Shown: in pieces, positions 58,520 through 64,000 of the stretch | Layout of the letters: the number at the start of each line of letters is the position of its first letter | Position numbering within the stretch: the first letter of the stretch is position 1 | Assembly: GCA_030549495.1 (NCBI GenBank) | Contig: JAUIRK010000896.1 | Location: 851,501-915,500 of the forward strand | Source of the DNA: Nectonema munidae | Taxonomy: Eukaryota > Nematomorpha > Nectonematoida > Nectonematidae | DNA length: 64,000 bases | Reading direction: 5' to 3' | Notes under the pieces: model-generated | The model's input: the letters and a program-made list of their open reading frames with translations, nothing else | What the model was told of the DNA's origin: nothing | Databases searched by the model: none | Made by a program: the position numbers and the translations under genes

Positions 58520-58749
58520 TTAGTTTAAATAATTTTTTAATTATAAGGGTTAGCTACTTAAACATTTGCTTTTGCTGCTTATAAAAACTTGAAAATATCA
58601 AATAAACTCTAATTCTTTATGCCTCCTATTATTTTGAAATTATTCTAAGAACAGACGTTTCCATTTTAAAATAATGGAAATTGCTTTATTAGTTTATTTT
58701 GTTTCCTTTCTCTTTTATCTTAATTATGTAGCAAATTTTCCAATTTTAA

Positions 58750-58900
58750 GTAAAAGGTAAGGTGCAGCGGGTGTATTTTCATTGACAAGGCACTGATGTA
58801 CCGCTTATGTCAAACTATGAACAAATTCGTATCGATAAGGAATCGAATCCAGAGGCTTCCGTGCTGAGTCCATCATCTCAACCAACCTGTCATGCCACCC
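58750..58900 (-). mobile_element. tRNA-derived SINE, family 3
   Basis: On the minus strand, from 58900, GGGTGGCATGACAGGTTGG is followed by a clear B box GGATTCGATTCC (58850-58839). The unique body ends CCGCTGCACCTTACCTTTTA. It differs in body from the SINEs at 18013/29159 and 25311. Confidence 0.6.
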
Positions 58901-59445
58901 ATAGAGTATGCTGTAGGGGATACGTCAAATTAGTTTTCAAAAACTTAAGTTATGCTCTAAAATTTTTTTAGTTTTTTTGTAGCTCTATAACTTTTTGTGA
59001 TAGACTTTTTTTCCTTAAAAGTTATTATAAAAGGCAAATCATTGCAAAATGTTAAAAGTTATTTTACTTTTTGTAGATTTTTGTAACTTGTATCAATTTA
59101 GCTTTTAAACTATTTTTGAATGATGCTGAGTAAAATGAAATAATGCGATCTTAATTTTTTGTTTTATTTTTGTTTGCACAATTATAACTTCATTTTATAC
59201 CCTTGTCCCTGAATCAATCACATTTTTTCATATAAACATCGCAGGGTGCCTAGTAGACTCTTTGCCTATAGACTACATTCACTCATATAAAACTATCCAA
59301 TCTTCAGTTATTTATTTTCTCTATGAATCAAATATCCTTTCATCAATTCCTGTAATGTGCCTTGTAGACTACTTCATTTTTCAAATAAAAAGCCTATTCC
59401 ACTCCCTAACATTTTTGGATTTTTTTAAACTAGTGTATATTCGAT

Positions 59446-59980
59446 GGTTGTAGGTAAAAATACCCCCAATTAAAAAGTAGGAATGCCCCCTAATTTTTGA
59501 TTTTCATGATTTTTTTAAATTATATAAATATTTTTATTTGGTACCACGAAAGGCTATATATTCCAAAATTTCTTAATCTATAGGGTTTTTTTCTTTATAA
59601 AGTTCTTGAAAACAATAGTAAAGGTGCAGATTTGTGGGAATGTGTTCTTAAAATCGGTTAAAACACAAATTATATTTAGAAAGTGTTCTGATACACACAA
59701 AGTCCAAAAATATTTGCTGTTTTATAAATTTTTGTATTTAAAAAATTTTCCTATGCTGAGTTTTTTAGTTTACTTGAAAAGTTAACTTTTTGTTATTTTA
59801 CAAAAAATCTTTATTTCACATATCTTTTAAAAAAAAATTTTTTTTTAATTTTAATTAATAATTTTTTGAAATTTTTTGTGTTGGGGCATTTTTTCCTAAT
59901 TTTAAATTGGGGCATTTTTTTCGGTCGCATTTTTACTGGGAGTTCCTACTTTTTAAATGGCGGCATTTTTTCTAGGCACC
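59446..59980. mobile_element. Nested 535-bp inverted-repeat element with 9-bp duplication
   Basis: ATATTCGAT occurs at 59437-59445 and exactly again at 59981-59989. The inner left end is GGTTGTAGGTAAAAATACCC and the inner right end, complemented, is GGTGCCTAGAAAAAATGCCG. Both run on through TTAAAAAGTAGGAA, giving inverted repeats of about 45 bp. A 9-bp duplication points to a Mutator-like element, or hAT if one base is shared by chance. It lies wholly inside the hAT at 57379-60220, so it inserted later. Confidence 0.7.
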
Positions 59981-60390
59981 ATATTCGATATGCAAATTTA
60001 ATTAAAATATTTTCGCTGGAAGTATAGTATTTAAATTCATCAAATTTGTAAAAAAAAAATATAAAGTAGTCTTATAAATTTAGGTATGCGCTGAATACAC
60101 TCTATTTTAAACGATTGCTTGAATATTTGGTCTCCCATGGTATTTCCAGACCACTAATTTTGAAAATTGCAACAAAAAATTTCGCCCCCCCCCCAATAAT
60201 TTCGAGGATGTGCGCCCCTGATCTATACAAATACTGGGTCAAATTTTGATGCTGATTTCGAATATGTAACTCATTTGGTTTGATTGGCTCTACTTTTTTC
60301 GTAATTCAATGATTTATAATTCATTTTTTTGTTTTAGCTATTTAAAAATATTGTTGTTATTTTTTTTATGAATATATTAAAATATGTTAT

Positions 60391-60776
60391 TGTTATATTT
60401 GCGAAAAAGTAACTATTCCAGACCAAGTGTCAAAAATTAAAAAGTTTGTTAAAAATCCTATCATGCATATTTTGGTGTTAAGCTGGGTGACCAGGATAAG
60501 GCATTTGCACCTCATATCAGCTGTCTAACATGTGTTGAAAGCTTGAGAAAATGGGTTGATCGAAAACAAAATGAGTTGCCATTTGGCATACCAATGATTT
60601 GGCGGGAACAAAGAGATCATTTTGAAGATTGATATTTTGTTTAACAAATTTGGAAGGTATTAACAAAAAGAAAAAAACGTCAGTTATTTATCCAGATGTG
60701 AATTCTGCAATAAAACCTGTTTGCCATAGTCCAGATGTGCCTGTACCACCTCGGCCCTTGATTCAGGATTGCGAAT
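60391..60776 (+). pseudogene. Fossil of a Cys-rich arthropod family (CYxC...PMIWRE)
   Basis: Remains of a multicopy arthropod protein of unknown function that I recall from the pattern C-x2-C ... W ... [MP]PF.[IV]PM.WRE ... DH. Visible: CYICEKVTIPDQVSKIKKFV (from 60391), then AYFGVKLGDQDKAFAPHISC and LTCVESLRKW with LPFGIPMIWREQRDHFED. After that come FCLTNLEGINKKKK and YPDVNSAIKPVCHSPDVPVP. About two breaks are present. It runs straight into a duplicated piece of the neighbouring hAT transposase at 60765. Confidence 0.65.
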
Positions 60777-60838
60777 TCAATCAAATTATTCAATGCTGAT
60801 TCAGGGAAAATATTCTTTACTTTTATTTTTTAAAATCC
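60765..60838 (-). repeat. Duplicated segment of hAT transposase
   Basis: AATCAAATTATTCAATGCTG with GGGAAAATATTCTTTACTTT matches 61319-61391 (AATCAAATTTTTCAATGCTG, GGAAAATATTCTTTAATTTT) in the same orientation, roughly nine bases in ten by eye. It is a coding piece of the transposase at 61064-62622 lying outside that gene. Confidence 0.75.
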
Positions 60839-60842
60839 AAAA

Positions 60843-60958
60843 AATAAATATTTTCTACTCATAAAGCCTTTTTTGCAATAAAATATTAAAAATTTAGATC
60901 ATTTAAGGAAAATTTTTATTCACACAAATAAAACATATCCTGTATTCAGTATCGGGTA
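60843..60958. repeat. Repeat shared with 57210-57368
   Basis: CTCATAAAGCCTTTTTTG, AAGGAAAATTTTTATTCACA and AATAAAACATATCCTGTATT. Second copy of the presumed hAT 3' end, adjoining the transposase stop side. Confidence 0.6.
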
Positions 60959-61063
60959 TAGAATAATAATTGTGAATGTCAGTGGGAGAGTTGTGCCCGG
61001 TGCTTCTTGACTACTGCTGCCATATGTGGGCGAATGTGAGAGAGACATACTCTTAACTCTTCT

Positions 61064-62622
61064 TCAATGTTTTTTATTTTTGAAGTTGTTTAGGTAAGAA
61101 AATCCCAGCTCACATAGGTACGAAGTTGAGAATTGGAGTAAGACTTTGATGGCTTTTTTACTTAGAGTTGGATACTCTTCCATAACAGAAATCCAAAAGG
61201 CGTCTAATGGCAGTTGTGTGTACTTCAATTTGAGTCTACGATCACTGGAAATGCTTGCTAATTCTTCCTCTTCACATAACTCAAAATTGGAAAGATTGAT
61301 CATCGATAAATCTAGGAAAGGATTGCCAATCCAATCAAATTTTTCAATGCTGATTGAAGGAAAATATTCTTTAATTTTATTTTCTAAACATGTCAAAGGC
61401 TTACCAATAATGGGAACCATCTCGGCTAAGCAGGTTTTGCGAACTGATGGAAACATATCAAAATCGTCTACCTTCATTATATTCTTCCATATTGCAATTT
61501 TTTCTTAAAAGTAATTAACTTATCTGTCGCCGTAAGAATGTTTTCATTTCTGCCTTGCATATTGCTGTTCAGACTATTAATATGTCCAAATATTTCACTT
61601 AAGTCTCTATTTTGGACATCCATAAATCATTTTTAAGGTATTTACAAAATCTATCAAGTTTTTCATTTTCAAAAAAAAATAAAAAGTTCTTTCTGAAGCT
61701 CATTTACTCGAAATATTACCTTTCCTTTCGACAACCATCTTACTTCTGTGTGCAATAGCAGACGAACATATTGAGAATCCATATCTTTGCAAAGCAACTC
61801 AAAAATTCTGGACTTCATTGGTCGAATTTTTATGAAATTTACAATTCCCAGCACTTGATTCAACACCTCCTTTAGTTCATTTTGTGTTATCTTTGAAATA
61901 AAACTTCTCTGTGTAAAAAAACAATGTGTTCGTATTATCTTAGGTATCTGTTTTTCCACTAAAGATGCGATAGCTTTTACAGAACCAAAGAGTGATGGTC
62001 TATGATAAGCCGTATTTTTCGAGGCATATTGTAATTGTATCAAAATAAATGCAATTAACTCTGCATGATAACCAATGTCAGTGGATTCATCGATTTGGAG
62101 AGCAAACAGACCATTTTGAAGTTTGGCTATTACACTTTCCTCAATATTATCATACATGTCAAGAATCCTTGTCTGAATTGTATTGTTGAAAGAGGAATCT
62201 TGCTAATTTCCTTTTCGGCCTTATCGCCGAGCCTAATTTTCACCATTTTTTTGCATGCTGGAAGGATCACTGATTCTGCAAGAACATGAGGAGCAAAAAA
62301 TTCTGCCCCCTCATATGAAGCTAATTGAGCTTTTTCGGACACAGTAATTGATTTCTTAAATAGTTGAATTTGCGTTGCATTTAATCCTACCAACCTTTGG
62401 AAATAATTGACACTTTTAGTTTGAAGACTTGGATGATTAGAAGTAAGGTGTCTTTTCATCTTACTTGAAACTATTGCTTCATTAAACAACGTTTGGCCGC
62501 CCACAACACACAGCGGAGAAGGAATCTGTGTATCTCCAGTCCAGTGAAATCCAAATTTCAAGTAATTATTATTTGCTGTTGACTGCTGAGTCTCGGTTCT
62601 TTGCTCTTGCTAGCTGGGTGGA
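61064..62622 (-). pseudogene. hAT transposase relic (ZBED5 / SCAND3-FAM200 type)
   Basis: Transposase of the hAT group related to vertebrate ZBED5 and SCAND3-like proteins. Reading from 62622: YLKFGFHWTGD and PLCVVGGQTL, then a BED zinc-finger region with VSSKMKRHLTSNHPSL. Next is FALQIDESTDI (catalytic Asp region, around 62090), then RLLLHTEVRWLSKGKV, the family's conserved TEVRWLS. After a break (61500-61669) NEYGHINSL-type sequence appears in another frame, then DDFDMFPSV, and the dimerisation part LDAFWISVMEEYPTLSKKAI with YLCELGFSYL. Frame changes near 62140-62160, 61650 and 61490 make it inactive. The stop end lies beside a repeat that recurs at 57.2 kb. Confidence 0.85.
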
Positions 62623-62639
62623 GTATCAGTTTATATTTA

Positions 62640-63264
62640 CAGCACTAGAATCATAACCAAGATTGGAAGCCATCTCATTAAGTAAATAAATAGTTTTCCT
62701 TGATGATATATTGAACTTATCAAAATCTCATGTATGTTCAGAAGACATGATATTGATTCTGGCTCCTTTGGTTGAAGTGAAAGCTTCTGATTTATTTCTA
62801 GTGTTCTTTTTTTGGTATATTTGTAATTGTAATCAGTTTCTTCAGGAGTAGAAGAATCAGCAGAAAGAACATATTTTCAGGTTTCCAGCTCGTCTTGTGG
62901 TAGATCAAGACGCTGAATTTATTCCTTTATCCGTCGCTGAGCAAGTAACGATTGATGTGAATAAATTTCATTTACTCAATAGAGGACCACACTTATTTCG
63001 TTGAGAGAGAGGGAATTCGGTCGTTTAAAATTATCATTATGACCAGGTATCTACATGGCTAATGTGAAACAGATCATCAAGCTTATCGGTAAACTTGAAC
63101 ATTTCAAAATTGTGTTCACGAGTTCCAAGATCACTTTGAAACTTGAAAGCTAAAAGACACGAACTGGTATGACAGCCAAAAATGTACATTTTTGGATCTA
63201 GTAAATACAAAGATAAAAAATTAATCATGCTCATAGTCCAAAAAATAGGTTTAATTATTTTCAA
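62640..63264 (-). pseudogene. Fragments of the LDDLF selfish family
   Basis: The minus strand contains KFTDKLDDLFHISHVDTW (around 63090-63040). In aphid- and crustacean-type multicopy proteins related to the 49.2-50.9 kb gene this resembles the phrase LDDLFDIAHADAL. Further down, HQSLLAQRRIKE matches their FLLAQRE.GR segment. Several stops and frame changes separate the pieces. Identification is from memory of family motifs and is tentative. Confidence 0.35.
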
Positions 63265-63303
63265 AAAAAATGAGAAAAAAGATAGAGAAGGAAAAATGAA
63301 AGA

Positions 63304-63309
63304 TTTATT
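63304..63309 (-). terminator. Poly(A) signal of ATP synthase delta gene
   Basis: AATAAA on the minus strand, about 105 bp beyond the stop codon of the terminal exon at 63412. Confidence 0.6.
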
Positions 63310-63411
63310 GAAGAACGCGGAAAACAGGCCAAACTTTATCGCATGGAAAGTAGTAAGAGGCAGAGAAATGGAATTGAGAAGTGATAAGGAAGAAGTTGGA
63401 GGTGATGATGA

Positions 63412-63540
63412 TCACCCATTAACTGCCCTAACAATGGCTTCATTCACTTCCACCTGGATTTGCGCCTCCACCTGTTCTTTTTCGGAATCAGCTTTCGTGG
63501 AAAGTGTACTCGTTGCCTTTTCCAAGTTTTCTCGACACTT
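63412..63540 (-). CDS. ATP synthase F1 subunit delta, mitochondrial, last exon
   Basis: Terminal exon of the nuclear gene for the mitochondrial F1 central-stalk subunit delta (bacterial epsilon), which links gamma rotation to the catalytic head in the inner-membrane matrix face. After acceptor TTTACTTTCTTTAG a phase-0 exon of 42 codons reads KCRENLEKATSTLSTKADSE, KEQVEAQIQVEV and NEAIVRAVNG, then TGA. It aligns with the vertebrate C-terminal helical hairpin (AAKANLEKAQ... AEIQIRIEANEALVKAL). Upstream exons lie beyond 64000; the sequence from 63541 to the window end is intron. A poly(A) signal follows at 63309-63304. All residues look intact, so this is a live host gene edge. Confidence 0.8.
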   Translation of the reverse strand, partial: KCRENLEKATSTLSTKADSEKEQVEAQIQVEVNEAIVRAVNG

Positions 63541-64000
63541 CTAAAGAAAGTAAATGAAAGAGCGATTTGATATAAAAAAGTACTTAAACATTGTCGCTAA
63601 ACAAAATATATCGACTTAAAACAAAATGCGCAAAAAGTCAAACATTTTAAAAATAAAATATTTTTTTTTATAATTCCAATGCTTCAGAATTCATATTAGC
63701 AACAAATTTTAACAAAGAAAAAGAAAAGGCTCTTATGATTTTTCTTCAAAATGAAATGATGATTCTCTATGTAACTATTTCAAGAAAAATTGGCACCCAT
63801 TCAAAAAGTGAAAAGAATGGAAGGCGGATAAGGAGAAGTTAAACAGCCTCATTTCTTTCATTACAAGACATAGAAGGAAGTGATTTGATGGATAGATCAA
63901 TCCATCGTTATCCTTTAAGTCGAAGCCAAACATTGGACTTTTTATACATGCAATATAAACATTGAGAGAAACTTGCAAAATTGATCCCAATAAAGTATCT
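63541..64000 (-). other. Intron of the ATP synthase delta gene
   Basis: A/T-rich sequence without coding homology. The frame at 63775-63990 has no relation to the subunit. The minus-strand acceptor TTTAG is at 63545-63541. Confidence 0.5.

Larger units (their letters stand above)
57379..60220. mobile_element. Complete non-autonomous hAT, 2.84 kb
   Basis: Bounded by a perfect 8-bp target duplication ATCTATAC (57371-57378 and 60221-60228). The termini are CAGGAGGCGCACATCC and, complemented from the right, CAGGGGCGCACATCC. Subterminal C-runs (26 C at 57468-57493, 10 C at 60185-60194) precede AATAATTT on both sides, so part of the right end is repeated in direct orientation near the left end. 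No transposase remains. Nested inside: a hAT-like phrase TGACGTAGCTAGGCTGGG (57668-57685), a TGGTCC element (58161-58519), a SINE (58750-58900) and a 535-bp element (59446-59980). Confidence 0.85.

Noticed and set aside
63182-63544. 120-residue plus-strand frame at the window end
   Set aside because: It is the antisense shadow of the ATP synthase delta exon and its 3' UTR.

Overview
This is an A+T-rich metazoan window with eukaryotic architecture: introns with GT..AG borders, AATAAA poly(A) signals, LINEs with simple-repeat tails, tRNA-headed SINE-like repeats, and hAT and TTAA-type DNA transposons. The protein families fit an arthropod, possibly a crustacean such as a copepod. These are a CYP3-clan-like P450, multicopy arthropod selfish-gene families and a four-cysteine Kazal-like peptide family. 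The species call is an inference.

Layout. 1-15.7 kb is almost entirely decayed mobile DNA: a direct repeat around a hAT end (1.2-2.0 kb), a hAT transposase relic (3.9-5.5 kb), a long CR1/Jockey-type LINE (6.1-9.7 kb) and a second LINE relic (12.8-13.7 kb). From 16 to 24 kb lie two paralogous genes built from tiny exons (21, 27, 30, 36 and 42 nt, all phase 1), each ending in a larger exon for a four-cysteine Kazal-like domain. A third such terminal exon lies on the other strand at 41.6-41.7 kb. 25-30 kb holds MITEs, SINE-like repeats, an uninterrupted (AC)312 tract and a minisatellite-bearing element. 30.85-32.35 kb is an intact single-exon cytochrome P450 on the minus strand. 34.5-35.9 kb has a cluster of TTAA-flanked MITEs. 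38-56 kb is AT-rich with LINE 3' ends, a small hAT with a target-site duplication, a degenerate transposase-like gene (49.2-50.9 kb) and a cassette between 41-bp direct repeats (55.5-56.0 kb). 57.4-60.2 kb is a complete non-autonomous hAT with an exact 8-bp target duplication and a second element nested in it. 60.4-63.3 kb stacks fossils of a Cys-rich arthropod family, a ZBED/SCAND3-like hAT transposase and another selfish family. The last exon of mitochondrial ATP synthase subunit delta enters on the minus strand at 63.4-63.54 kb.

Host genes supported here are therefore the P450, the ATP synthase delta terminal exon, and the micro-exon Kazal-like family. The family is the most novel item: paralogous micro-exons align with each other in peptide sequence, and every exon is a symmetric 1-1 module, so skipping any exon would keep frame. 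No first (signal-peptide) exon could be placed with confidence for these genes. Most remaining sequence is repeat-derived or shows no feature I can support.
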